From Andalucia godoyi (taxonomy: Eukaryota; Discoba; Jakobea; Jakobida; Andaluciidae): DNA of 64,000 nucleotides. The number at the start of each line of letters is the position of its first letter. The first letter of the stretch is position 1. Below the pieces are notes generated by a model. The model did not search any database, was not told the origin of the DNA, and was given only the letters and a program-made list of their open reading frames with translations. This document shows, piece by piece, positions 9,415 through 19,344 of the stretch. The translations under genes were made by a program, and so were the position numbers. The stretch spans positions 248,001 through 312,000 of the forward strand of contig VRVR01000010.1 of the NCBI GenBank assembly GCA_009859145.1. Direction: 5' to 3'.

Positions 9415-10149
9415 ATGAAGTTCTTTTCTTTGGCGACGACCTTTCTGCTGGGACTGAGTTTTGTCTCTCCGTTTTATGCATTGTTCCAAAGGGAATGGGT
9501 CCAGTTGCAGTACACAAATAACGATCCTATCATCCCAGATTATGTGCTTGGATACAGTGTCCGTCTCGACATTTCCATCGTGTCGCTTGGCACGTTTCAA
9601 GTGACTAAAGTTCTTCCTTCGTACGCGCATCTTCCGAACCTGGTTGCACACTGCAGCTACTGCAAGGACCACAGTGCTATTTGCGCATCGTCCGAGGTTG
9701 GAGAAGTAGAATTGAACGGATCGTGGAACGATAAGTTGGATTTCTTTACGCACTTGTCGGATGCGTGCATTGCAATCCTCGTGTTGCTTTCATTATCCAG
9801 TCTGAGTCTGTTTGCAGCGTTGAATATGTACTTGAACGCAATGCTGTCCAGCGACCCAAAGGTTATCCGTTTCCGGTCCATTATCACAGCAGTCCTCAAT
9901 TTGCTGGGATTTGTATTCAGCTTGGCAGCCGTCATCACTTTCGTGTGCACCATTCCTCATGAAGACAAGATGCGTTCCATCATTGGGAACCCTCCCAAAG
10001 ATGGATCGTCGTATAATGTTCGCTACAGCACAGGGTTTGCACTGCTACTTGCCTGCCTCATCATTTCTGGCCTTAATGTTGGCCTAATTTGGTGGACTGC
10101 TCGCTTAGAAGCATCTCGGAAGGGCCGATCCTTGTCAAACATCGCGTAG
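9415..10149 (+). CDS. Four-TM membrane protein, partner of the 8267 gene
   Basis: A 244-residue membrane protein. It has an N-terminal hydrophobic helix (FFSLATTFLLGLSFVSPFYALF), a loop of about 90 residues containing four Cys (CSYCKDHSAIC plus one more), then three hydrophobic segments near residues 118-142, 160-182 and 204-226. The tail is basic (ARLEASRKGRSLSNIA). Topology and size mirror the divergent neighbour at 8267-9016, so the two are probably ancient paralogs; sequence identity is low. The function is unknown; tetraspan, claudin or SUR7-type scaffolds are possibilities by topology only. The start is the first in-frame ATG after a putative leader intron. Confidence 0.83.
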   Translation: MKFFSLATTFLLGLSFVSPFYALFQREWVQLQYTNNDPIIPDYVLGYSVRLDISIVSLGTFQVTKVLPSYAHLPNLVAHCSYCKDHSAICASSEVGEVELNGSWNDKLDFFTHLSDACIAILVLLSLSSLSLFAALNMYLNAMLSSDPKVIRFRSIITAVLNLLGFVFSLAAVITFVCTIPHEDKMRSIIGNPPKDGSSYNVRYSTGFALLLACLIISGLNVGLIWWTARLEASRKGRSLSNIA

Positions 10150-10304
10150 TGGGTCCTGGGGAGGAAAAATCAGAGTATGCTACAGTCTGCATTCGAGCAG
10201 TGTTCTTTATTTAATTTTTAATCATCAGTTATTATTAATCAAGCCACGGACGTCAAACGCGCATTCCGCAAGCGGTTTCCACTGAATCTGCAATCGCATG
10301 CAAA

Positions 10305-11407
10305 CTATATCAGACGCGCCTTTCCTTTTCCAGGTCTCGTGGGTCTTGCAAACTTACTTGCGGAAGAGTGCGTCGGGTTAGCTGCTGCTTCCTTGTGATG
10401 CTCCGGATTGAAATCTGCAGCATCAGAAATCTGTGCTCTGTGATGGATCGTGAGAGCACATTGGCTCGTCAGGTAGTCTGTAAACGACGGCTTGACGGTA
10501 GAATAAACCATTTTTTGGCGAACAAGAGCCTCATCCGGGCATGAATACACAAAGTAGTTGATGGAGTCGAGTCGAATAACATAGAACCGGGGCTCCATCG
10601 GATTGAACGACAGATCGGACCCAGATGTCAGTGCCAGATACTCTCCATCCGGAACCACCGTTTCCTTGTCCATGACGATTTTGAATGCCTGCTGGCCATT
10701 TCCAGCGGCTGCGCTGAACATTTGAACGGCCTCTGCCACGCCCTCATACTTGAATGACACTGCAGCACCAGAGCCAGCAGAGGCAGAGTTCTTAGCCTCC
10801 GATTCCGCCTTCAAAACTTGTTCTTTCAACCGATCATGATCAGATGCGGCATGCGCACGATGGTTGAAGTCCTCCGCACTGCCCTCTGCTGACGTAAACG
10901 CACTGCAAACATCGAATTCGCTGAGGTCTTCCGGACAATTGAAAGTCGCATACTTGATACGAAACGTCGAAGAAAGCATATTGGTCACCTCCTTCTTGAA
11001 GTCCACACAGGATGAAGCATATGCCATACGCTTCTTTACAGGCGCATGGTCACCGACATATGCGACAAGAATGATAACCGACAGTTCGCGACTCCGCGCA
11101 ATTGCAAAGAAGCAGTCCTCTGAGCACGCAGCAGCACGCAGAGTGTCGTTCGAAGCACTTCCGTATTCAGAGTGCAAACACAACTCGGGTGATTCGGCAG
11201 ATAAGTCCAGCGACACAATCAACATATCCTTGCAGGAGTCCGAAGACGGTAAGCCTGCAACAATAGTTCGGAGATGCGACGACACTATACAGCATTCGTG
11301 CACGTAAGAATTTCTACTTTTTTGTGACCCCCCCAAAAAAAGAAAAAAAAAGGCTTGGTCAATATACAAAAAGGGTACATACAAGGGATATTAGATGAAT
11401 GCGCCAT
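10305..11407 (-). CDS. TWF: Twinfilin (two ADF-H domains), spliced
   Basis: Actin-monomer-binding and filament-capping protein with two ADF/cofilin homology domains. I read it as two exons on the minus strand, 11407-11383 (25 nt) and 11284-10305, joined across a 98-nt intron with a GTATGT donor and a TGTATAG acceptor. The phases match exactly and give the N-terminus MAHSSNIPLSSHLRTIVAGL, which aligns with the twinfilin start. The product is 334 residues, normal for the family. ADF-H 1 spans about 8-125 (HAPVKKRMAYASS is the actin-binding long helix region). ADF-H 2 spans about 155-290 (YFVYSCPDEALVRQKMVYST). The basic C-terminal tail (RPTRPGKGKARLI) resembles the capping-protein/phosphoinositide-binding tail of known twinfilins. 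Confidence 0.85.
11285..11382 (-). other. 98-nt intron in the twinfilin gene
   Basis: The donor is GTATGTAC and the acceptor is TGTATAG, with an interior rich in T and a G7 run. It leaves a 25-nt first coding exon. The joint falls after the first base of codon 9 and restores a family-typical N-terminus. Confidence 0.72.
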
Positions 11408-11656
11408 CGTGAAAAGGCAATTGCTGGGAATCTTCTGTGAAAAAGAGCAATGGGAAACACCCAACAGAAAAAAAAAAAAAGCGCTATGAGAAGAATAATA
11501 CAAACACAAGGTTGTTTAGCATGACCACGTGACCACGAATGAACGAAAAGTCGAAAACCTTTTTTCAGTCCGTCTGACAAAGTCGTGTTTTCCGTAGTGG
11601 CCAGAAGCAATGGCTGAGAGGATGATCCTCTTTTGGTGGTTCAGTAGCTGTGATTC

Positions 11657-13818
11657 TCAGCTATCCGGCTTCTGGCTGTCCTGTGCATAGAACCTCGGAG
11701 CAGCCGCTACCAGCCAAGATTGATCTACCTGAGAAACAGTCCGTAAATATTTCTTCGACGTCAACACAAGCTCGCCGTAAATCAGGCATGTTGGGCGGCG
11801 CCTTTCTTGTTCCTGCTCTGCCTTTTGTTCGCGGCTTGTCTTGCGATATCGAGTCCGTTTGGCAATGTTTACGAGACGCTGGGCGACGACAGACGATGGG
11901 TGGATCTTGACTTCGACGTGATCGACAAGAGTTCTATACGTCGTCCCATCCGCAACATCATCCATTCGAATGGCGGCATTCAAGAAGAATCCGCACGACA
12001 GAGCTTTCAAAATAGTTTCTCTGTTGTGCTGGCATGAAGCCAGTGGAAGGGACATACGAGTGCACATGTCCCGAAGCTGCTTTCTGACATCTGATGCCCG
12101 TTTCAGAGCGCGCGAATTCACAAAATGTGCCGAGCACCAAGCGTCACTTTCATCGGATGACCTCCATTCTCTGAAAACGTTCAGGAGAGTCAAGTGGTCA
12201 CCTGTGGAATCCGCAAGTCCAGCACGGGCTTCTTCTGCTTCCTCCCGCTTGTCGAGTGGACTGAAAAACACGTTCTCCACCGACATCATAGCCACAATGG
12301 TCAGCATCTCCTCCAGACAACCATGCTCCACCGAGGCCAGCAAACACTTTGCAGGCATAGGGTCAAGGGGAAGCGTGGCCATCTGCTTGCCAAGCCGGGT
12401 CAGACACCCATTGTCGTCCAAAGCTTCAAGAGTGTACAGATTCTCAAGACCACGGATCAGCGTCTGACGAGGCGGAGGATCCATGAAATCAAGCGACAGA
12501 ACGTCGTCAATCCCGATTGACTTCAACTGGAGAATGACATGCGAAAGATTGCAGCGCTTGATTTCGGGAATGGTCTCTGCAGACATGTCTGAAAAATACG
12601 CCTCTTCCGTGAAAAGCCTGTAGCACTTTCCCAACGCCTCTCGACCTGCGCGTCCCATCCGTTGGCGAGCTGCCGCCCGAGATATTGGCACAGTGAGCAA
12701 CGTATCCAACCCTGTGCGGGCAAAATATGTGCGAGCCTTGACAAATCCCGAGTCCACGACGTATCGAACGCCAGTAATCGTAACCGATGTCTCAGCAATG
12801 TTTGTCGCAATAATGACTTTCCGATAGCCGGGTGCTACCGGCGCAAACACACGCATCTGTAATTCGGAAGGAAGCGCTGCATACAGTGCACATGGGACAA
12901 TCTTCAGCCGAGCAGCATGGGTTTCCAGCAGCCTCTGCAGAGCCTCAATGTCCTCTTGTCCAGGCATAAAAACCAGAATGTCTCCCTCCGTTTCATCGCG
13001 ATGAATTTGCAACACGGTGGTAAACGCAGCATCAACAAAGTCTGTTACAGACTCCGCAGTATAGAACAACTGAACGGGAAACTGTCGGCCTTCGATGTAC
13101 GCAACAGAGGCGCCTTGAAAGAAACTCTCAAAGCGGTCCGCTTGCAATGTTGCAGACATGACAATGACTCTCAGTTCCGGGTTCATGCGAAGCGCTTGCT
13201 TTGTCAAAGCAAATAGCACATCCGTGTGGAGCGACCTTTCGTGAGCTTCATCCAAAACCAGAAAATCATAAGACGAGAGCTTTGGATCATCGATGAGCTC
13301 TCGCAACAACACACCGTCCGTAACAAACCGAATCCGCGTCTTCTCTGAGGTCTTATCTTCGAATCGAATGGAATACCCGACGATGTCACCCACTACAGAC
13401 CCCACTTCCTGTGCAACACGGGATGCCAAGGACATTGCCGCAACTCGTCGGGGTTGCGTGATCACAATACGGTTCTTCGATGGTTTCTTGTGACTGTCGC
13501 GTTTGCATGGAGCTTCGTATAAAAACTGAGGAAGCTGAGTTGATTTTCCGCAACCAGTTTCCCCAATCACCAGCGTCACACGATGCGGCGCAGTCTGTAC
13601 CATCTCAACGAGCTTACGTTGCACTACGTTTCAAAAAAGGAAGCAAAGGACGGCTTTTTAGCAATTCGGTTTTTTTTTCTTCTTCTTTTCTTTTCACGCA
13701 ATCTTCCTGTTTCTTGTGCAGTTTTCTTGATCAAGTGAAAATAGGAAATGGAATATGGAGACGTACCGTGCCAAATAGGAAGATTCTTCCTCTGATCTTG
13801 CAGCTCGGCATGATTCAT
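11657..13818 (-). CDS. DEAH-box RNA helicase, DHX33-like, spliced
   Basis: ATP-dependent RNA helicase of the DEAH/RHA class. Exon 1 is 13818-13767 (52 nt, MNHAELQDQRKNLPIWH) and exon 2 is 13623-11657; they join across a 143-nt intron (GTACGT ... AACGTAG) in matching phase to make 672 residues. The joint restores the LPIW segment expected just before motif I. Visible motifs are GETGCGKST (I), TQPRRVAA (Ia), DEAH (II), SAT (III), TNIAETSVTI (V) and RQRMGRAGR (VI). The winged-helix/HA2 and OB-fold regions follow. Overall resemblance, including EGRQFPVQLFYT, is highest to DHX33 (rRNA transcription and ribosome biogenesis in animals); DHX40 is the alternative. Confidence 0.92.
13624..13766 (-). 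other. 143-nt intron in the DEAH helicase gene
   Basis: The donor is GTACGT and the acceptor AACGTAG. The intron interrupts the first base of codon 18 and the flanking exon phases agree. Reading through it instead gives a lysine/arginine-rich tail and a stop, so splicing is needed for a full-length helicase. Confidence 0.78.
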
Positions 13819-14265
13819 TTTCTTCTTCTTCCCAGTCCGGATAGACCAAACAACGACAACGACAGAGTACGTGCTTCAATTCGGCAATGCCGATAAAACA
13901 GTTTCGCTGTTGAATTTCGCACAATCGTCCAACACGAAGAAACCAAAAAAAAGAAGAAGGACGGGCCTTTTTTACATTTACGTACGACAAGCACTGGCGC
14001 ACTGCATTTCTGCCTCTCCGTGCCGACGACGACGATCGACTAGCGATTAGCGATTAATCTTCGCTGATGTCATCAAGCGACGAGGGGGAAAACCCTGTCA
14101 TGGGGGATCGCAGCCATGCCATTTCCATTGGAGAACAATGAAAGAGGGATTACAACTCGAAATGCTAGGTGCACTACGAATCTGGATTCCACTCACTCCC
14201 TTGGCTGCTTCATAGACTGGGCGAGAGGCAGCAAGCCTCCTCAAGACATCACAAGCCAGCCTTTA
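13819..14265. other. Intergenic region
   Basis: This is the promoter side of the helicase gene and the 3' side of the AAA+ gene. I see no gene, RNA or repeat in it. Confidence 0.5.
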
Positions 14266-15468
14266 TCAAGGGCCAAATGTGCGCAAGAAGAGATCTTGAG
14301 AAACCTCCAATTCTGACCGAATGATGCGAAAGACGGTTTCCTGATAGGCGTTCTCAACATCTGCAAACGTAAAGAGCATATGCTTACGAATGCAAATCCG
14401 AGCATCGTCCAATGAGAAGTGAAGACTCGAAGCAAGAGCTCTGCGAATTAGATATTGGGCCATTGACTCGACGGAGGGAAGGGCCAGTTTGATGTGGAAC
14501 CCAAGTCGCCCAGGCCGCAGCACCGCTTCGTCCAGGGCAGAAATATCAGAACTCGTCGCAAGCACTGTGACTCCAGAAGCTGCAGAAGATACGCCCATCC
14601 CATCAAGTTCAGTAAGCAGCGAAGTGAGGACTTGGTCAGAAGCCGATGCTCCAGATCCACCAGTTCTTTTTAACGCAAAGACGTCGATGGAGTCAAACAC
14701 CAGTACACAAGGAGCACGTGACCGGGCTCTTGAAAACAAGTCCGAAATGTTCTTTTCCGTCCCACCCACAATCCGCGATACGACGTCCGCAGCAGTGGCG
14801 TAAACAACAGGCCGCTTCATCATACGCGCGATGTGCTTGCACAGAAACGTCTTTCCACTACCCGACGGTCCGTAGATCACAGCGCCAGAGATATCGGCAA
14901 CAGCAAACGTGCGCAAGATTTCCTCTCTGTCGACACAGATGCTTTCAGACGGAAAATGCCCTTCGGCGCTCGCATTGCCGTCAGGCATTACTTTGTGAGA
15001 CATCCGGCGTTGTGGAACAAGCATCAGAGAATCCGGGTTAGGAAGTTGTTCATAAGTATACAACGCCGGTGAAAACACAAGTTCCATTCGGCCCAACAAG
15101 AGAGACGTGCAACAGAGAACAAGAAATCGGACGCCCAGCAAATCCATGTTTTCTGCAATACGCAGCATCTCTGAAACGAGAGCGTCTTCCATGTCGTTTT
15201 GCTGATGATTTTCCGGCTTATTCACGAGCAGCACGTCAAAATCGTCGCAAATCACAGCAAGCTGTCTTAAAGGATCGGGAGACGGGACAACGCTCACCAG
15301 TTTCCGAAGATTGCGGACTGATTCATGAATAGAGGAACACAGAAGACTTGTCGCATGGATCCAGCATTTCGGACCTACATGGTCGTTGAACAGCTTTCGA
15401 GCAACCAGCGTCTTTCCGCTGCCGCTGGGCCCAACAAGAATCTTGACACGCGGGTCCGCATGTGGCAT
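14266..15468 (-). CDS. Divergent two-domain AAA+ ATPase (Cdc48/AFG2-like)
   Basis: A 400-residue protein with two AAA+ modules. D1 has Walker A GPSGSGKT at about residues 13-20 and a Walker B-like AVICDDFD. D2 has Walker A GPSGSGKT near residue 199, a sensor segment TVLATSSD and the SRH-like LDEAVLRPGRLGFHI with its arginines. The D2 Walker B reads VLVFDSID: the catalytic glutamate of the usual DEID is serine, so D2 may bind but not hydrolyse ATP. D1 carries Asp at the same position. There is no N-terminal substrate domain, since the first Walker A begins almost at the start. The closest architecture is Cdc48/AFG2 (SPATA5L1) or a peroxin-type AAA+; I cannot choose. Upstream exons were sought and not found. 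Confidence 0.8.
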   Translation of the reverse strand: MPHADPRVKILVGPSGSGKTLVARKLFNDHVGPKCWIHATSLLCSSIHESVRNLRKLVSVVPSPDPLRQLAVICDDFDVLLVNKPENHQQNDMEDALVSEMLRIAENMDLLGVRFLVLCCTSLLLGRMELVFSPALYTYEQLPNPDSLMLVPQRRMSHKVMPDGNASAEGHFPSESICVDREEILRTFAVADISGAVIYGPSGSGKTFLCKHIARMMKRPVVYATAADVVSRIVGGTEKNISDLFSRARSRAPCVLVFDSIDVFALKRTGGSGASASDQVLTSLLTELDGMGVSSAASGVTVLATSSDISALDEAVLRPGRLGFHIKLALPSVESMAQYLIRRALASSLHFSLDDARICIRKHMLFTFADVENAYQETVFRIIRSELEVSQDLFLRTFGP

Positions 15469-16258
15469 TCGATGTGAATTCTATTTTTTAAGAATAACGG
15501 CAGTGAATGGACCAAAAAAAAATCATTCAAAAACAACAGCGACAACAACAGCGACAACAACAACAACAACGACAACAACAACGAGGTCTTGTGGTTTGTG
15601 GATTGGGAAGCATGTCAAATCGTGTCTTTTTTAAATTGTATTTATTAAACTATTTTTCTTCCTTCGTTTTTCTTTCTGGGGCTTTTTTCCTCCAAGGAGG
15701 ATTCTATCGTAGTGGATCGCTTCTGACTTTTGAGTTTTTGAGGTAGGGCGACGTTTCGGAACGAGGAAACGGGGAGTTTGGGACAGTAGCTAAACGTACG
15801 ATTGGGATGCGGGCTGTTGCTCATCTTGTCCATCAATCAACCAATCCCCGTTTGCCTTTCATTTTCGCGCTTCAACGATCCGTTCAAAAAAAAAAAAAAA
15901 GTGGCAGAATCCCAGGAATTCCCCCTCGTGTTTTCCAAATGTGAAATTTTTCTTTCAGGCCGATTTTCCCCTTTTGTTTTGCCGCGTCACACAATTTCAC
16001 AACTCTTTTTGAAAATCCCTCATAACAAAAAAGAAATTATATAGAAGCGCACTGCTCTCTCTTACGTGAGAGCTCTTTTCCACATTTCTCTGTTGTTTTT
16101 TCTCCTTTTCTTTTTCTCTTTCTTTTTCTTTTCCGTTTTTCTTTTTCTTTTTTGTTTTCTTTCCCCTCCTCTCCTTCTCTTCTCTTTTCCCCAGTTTTGC
16201 TTGTCTGGTTCTTTCGTGTGTCAAATATCGACTGCATCTCGCCATTTAAAAAAAAAAT
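15469..16258. other. Intergenic region, divergent promoters
   Basis: Contains a CAA/CGA-rich repeat patch (15530-15585), a 15-nt A run near 15886 and a T/C-rich leader (about 16080-16200) before the ATG at 16259. No gene recognised. Confidence 0.5.
15530..15585. repeat. Imperfect CAA/CGA trinucleotide repeat
   Basis: Repeating ACAACAGCG/ACAACAACA units upstream of the AAA+ gene start. Confidence 0.85.
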
Positions 16259-17504
16259 ATGTCAAAGATGGACTCTCCAGCCGCGAATATCCAGCCGTCG
16301 ACGGCCCGTCTTCGACCACCTGCAAAGCTGAGGCCGAAGCATTCTCGCACAAAGCTGCATGCAGTCCGAGTCACGTCGTCGGTACGATGCAGTCGTCTTC
16401 CAAAACCTGCTTCAAACCATCGGTTGTCACCTCCCTTTGAAAATCCGATTCCGGTGTGCGTCGCATCTGCAGCACCGACCACGAACAATTCCTCGGCAAA
16501 CTCGAGTGTTGTATCTTCCTCTGCGACCAGTGCGCAAACACGTAGAACCTCGTTTTTGGAAAAGGTGTCTGCGCAAATTGCAAAATTGGATCTGTGTGCG
16601 AATCCATCGGAACGGACGGTGCCGCAGCACTCCGATGTGCTCAGTGTTTCGTCGGACAGGATGAGGGTTCGGAGGAGGAGAAGGAGTGGCGTTGATGTGC
16701 CTCAGCTGAATAAGAAGGTTGTTCGGGATCTGGAATGCCAAGTGTCGTCGTTTCTTGAAAAGGAATACCCTCGATCGAGGAATTCGCTGTTTGAGGTCTC
16801 GGAATCGGAAATGAGAAAGAAAATGACAAGTTTTGGCGAGACGGAGGATGAAGCGCAAGTACCAGAAGCCGTGCGGTTGGTGATCCCCTGTGTGCCTTGT
16901 GCTGAAGCGAATGGGTGTTCCGTGCGCCATCGGAGTTTTGCGCCCCTCCTATTCAGTGGGCTCGTATGTGTGCCGTTGCCGTTCTTCTGCATCGCCGTTT
17001 GCGTGCGAGTCAACAAGAGATAGCACTGTGTATAAGCGACACCCATGCTGGATGCATGAACGAATGGTGCTCGCAATTGCACTGGATCCTGCTGCTTCTC
17101 CTGATGATGCAACTTTGGAAGAGCTGTTGAAGTTGGACGAGAATCGCGAGGATGTGTTGTTCGTGGATCTTGCCATGGGACTTCAGCTCCAGATTGCACG
17201 CCCTTCTCACGCATATTCCTTGTGGCAACGATCGGTCAGCAGCGTATTTGTGGGAACTGCTCGTGAGCTTGCTCAGCTGCTTTCTCAGGCTTCCGACATG
17301 GCTGCTCACTCCTTCAGCATGCAGGATATGGATATGCCTCCCTGGAGACTCGCAAATTACCTCTGGAATTCGTATCGCAACATGACCCTTGTGAAACTCG
17401 AAAATTCGACAGAATCAGCTTCTGCTGGCGGCGCCGTCCGAAAATCATGTTTTCAGTATTTATATTCATGGGCCGAGCAATGGTCATTTCCTCAGCGGTC
17501 CTAA
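16259..17504 (+). CDS. DUF506 (PD-(D/E)XK-like) protein, split across two frames
   Basis: The first part (16259 onward) is Ser/Arg-rich and then enters a conserved-looking region (LECQVSSFLEKEYP ... EMRKKMTSFGE). The second part, in another frame from about 16884 to 17504, carries the C-terminal DUF506 signature: LFVDLAMGLQLQIARPS (matching the family IVDLDFRSQFEIARPT), VFVGTARELAQLLSQASDMAAHS and MDMPPWRLANYLWNSY. The two parts overlap out of frame until the first stops at 17023. A 49-nt intron at 16859-16907 (GTACCA ... GCTGAAG) would join them in phase, giving about 398 residues. Its acceptor is weak, so a frameshift or sequence error is also possible. DUF506 is known mostly from plants and some protists; its biochemical role is unclear. 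Confidence 0.68.
16859..16907 (+). other. Candidate 49-nt intron in the DUF506 gene
   Basis: GTACCA to GCTGAAG. Removing it joins codon 200 (CAA) to CGA ATG GGT in phase 0 and merges both halves of the DUF506 domain. The polypyrimidine tract is poor and the length short, so confidence is limited. Confidence 0.35.
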
Positions 17505-17765
17505 GTTGCCGTCGAATTCTTCTCTGTATGCGGATTATGTGTGTGGGGTCACCGTGGGACCGGACTCGGAGATGCACCCCAAAATTTCAAAATATTGGAG
17601 AGGGTGCATTTTGTTTTTTCTTCCGTGCCTCCTTCTGTTTCATTTGAATGTATTGAACCCGATGTGTTTTTTATTTTAATTGTAATCATAATAATAATTG
17701 TTATTTAATTTTTTAATTTTTTAATTTTTTTTACTTGATCGTTTCATTGCCGAAGCTTCTCGTGG

Positions 17766-18713
17766 CTAAATACCCATTGCGCTGCGGATGGCAGGGGCGT
17801 TTTCCTTGATCCAGGTTGGAAACGTTTTCGCCTGCGGGACAAGCTCGCGCGTAAGCTTCAGGTTATCCTGAGCCTCGGCTTGCCAGTACTTGCAGAAGAA
17901 CTTGAACATGCGTGCCAATTCATCGGCGTGCGGGAATCCCAGTTTGGCAAACTCGTCGTGTGGCATAGCATTGTACACAACTGTGACTCCAAGAGCTTCG
18001 GTCATTGCAGCTGCGATATCAGCAGCCTTGATCACGTCCGAAGTGCACGTCGCAATCTGGTTGTTGAAACGTCCGGGGTGCGCAAACACCTGCGCAACAA
18101 ACGGTCCGTAAGCGTTCGTATCGGCAACCTGCAGGTACTTGTCCTCCATAGGAAGCGTCAATGCGTAAGTCTTGCCGCCATCCCACGATCGCGGAACAAA
18201 GAACGAAAGCCAATTCTGCATATAGCAAGCAATGCGGGTTGCAGTCCGGTACGGAATGGACTTGTTCGCATCGCCCAACAGGTACTTTTCGATTTCACGC
18301 TTGCCATCCAAATGGTCGATGTACAGCGTTGACGAAGGATCATAGTCCGTTGCACACGGAAGTCCGGAGAAGATGACAAACTGAACATTCTGTTCCCGGC
18401 AAGCATCGACAACAGCCTTTCCCTGCTTGACCTCACGCGCAGTATCGAAAATCTCCCACCAGTTCGTCACTGCGAACACGCCCCATGCCCCCTTGACAGC
18501 TGCTAACAGACTCTCTGGCTTGTCAAGATCGGCCTCCACAAGACCAGCAAACGCGCTGTTGCCCGACAGTTCTGCCGCAAGAGCCTTGGACTTTTCCGAG
18601 TCAGCATTTCGCGTGACGCCAACAACCGAAAACCCAGGAAGAGATGCAAGAGCACGCACAACACTGCCACCCTGAATACCAGTCGATCCAAACACAACGA
18701 CACGCTTGCTCAT
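17766..18713 (-). CDS. NmrA-like NAD(P)-binding protein
   Basis: A 315-residue member of the atypical short-chain dehydrogenase/NmrA-HSCARG family, which bind NAD(P) as redox sensors rather than catalysing dehydrogenation. The N-terminal Rossmann motif is GSTGIQGGSVVRAL at residues 9-22, followed by GVTRNADSEKSKAL, a typical cofactor-specificity loop. The middle region (FVIFSGLPCATDYDP) and C-terminal helices match the NmrA fold. The start is MSKRVVVFGSTG at 18713. The open frame further upstream translates a TG repeat into Cys-Val and is discarded. CCCAG sits between the repeat and the ATG. Confidence 0.92.
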   Translation of the reverse strand: MSKRVVVFGSTGIQGGSVVRALASLPGFSVVGVTRNADSEKSKALAAELSGNSAFAGLVEADLDKPESLLAAVKGAWGVFAVTNWWEIFDTAREVKQGKAVVDACREQNVQFVIFSGLPCATDYDPSSTLYIDHLDGKREIEKYLLGDANKSIPYRTATRIACYMQNWLSFFVPRSWDGGKTYALTLPMEDKYLQVADTNAYGPFVAQVFAHPGRFNNQIATCTSDVIKAADIAAAMTEALGVTVVYNAMPHDEFAKLGFPHADELARMFKFFCKYWQAEAQDNLKLTRELVPQAKTFPTWIKENAPAIRSAMGI

Positions 18714-18741
18714 TCCCCCTTGAACTTGATCTTTGAAGTCT

Positions 18742-18776
<35 letters not shown>

Positions 18777-19344
18777 AATAGCGTCAACAGTATGCTTGCT
18801 TCCAAAAAATAATGATAATAAAATAACCCAAATAAATGAAGGTTTGTGAGGAGGATGAATTCAGCCGGGGGCAGGTGCTGGCCAAACTCACACACGTCAT
18901 CCGGGGCGCCAGGTCAAGCACTGGGTTCTGCCGCAGCTTCAAGTTTCTTTCCTGACGGCAAGCTGCTGGCTTGCTGCTGCGCGCAACCTGTTGACGTCAA
19001 GTGAAGTTGCAGCATCTCGACGTCGCCTGCAGTCAACGAAGAAGTACCTTTCTCCGCGTGTGCTCAAAAAGTCTCCCAGATATCACCCGGAAACCTTGGA
19101 GGTCGAAACACGCCAAGGATGCACCGCGTTCCCTGATCGAACTGATTATTATTTTACAACAACGACACAATAAATGCAATCATTACAGTAACAGGAGCAG
19201 CTTCTTGAATGATACAAATGAAAAAAAACAACAAAAACCAACAACAAAACCCTCCAAGCAATTGAATAAACCGTGGAATTCTTTCTTCTGGTTTATGATT
19301 ATGGTGGATTGTGTACTCGTGAATGTGGAATCACATGGTGAAAA
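18714..19344. other. Intergenic region
   Basis: Contains the TG/AC repeat at 18745-18774 in the leader of the NmrA-like gene. The rest shows no gene or RNA I can support. Confidence 0.5.
18745..18774. repeat. (AC)15 microsatellite
   Basis: About 15 AC units, reading TG on the coding strand of the NmrA-like gene, about 32 nt before its ATG. Confidence 0.97.

Noticed and set aside
9124-9415. A spliced fusion of the 9124 frame with the four-TM gene
   Set aside because: The 62-nt intron shifts the frame; the joined reading stops after about 57 codons beyond the junction in a different frame from the gene.
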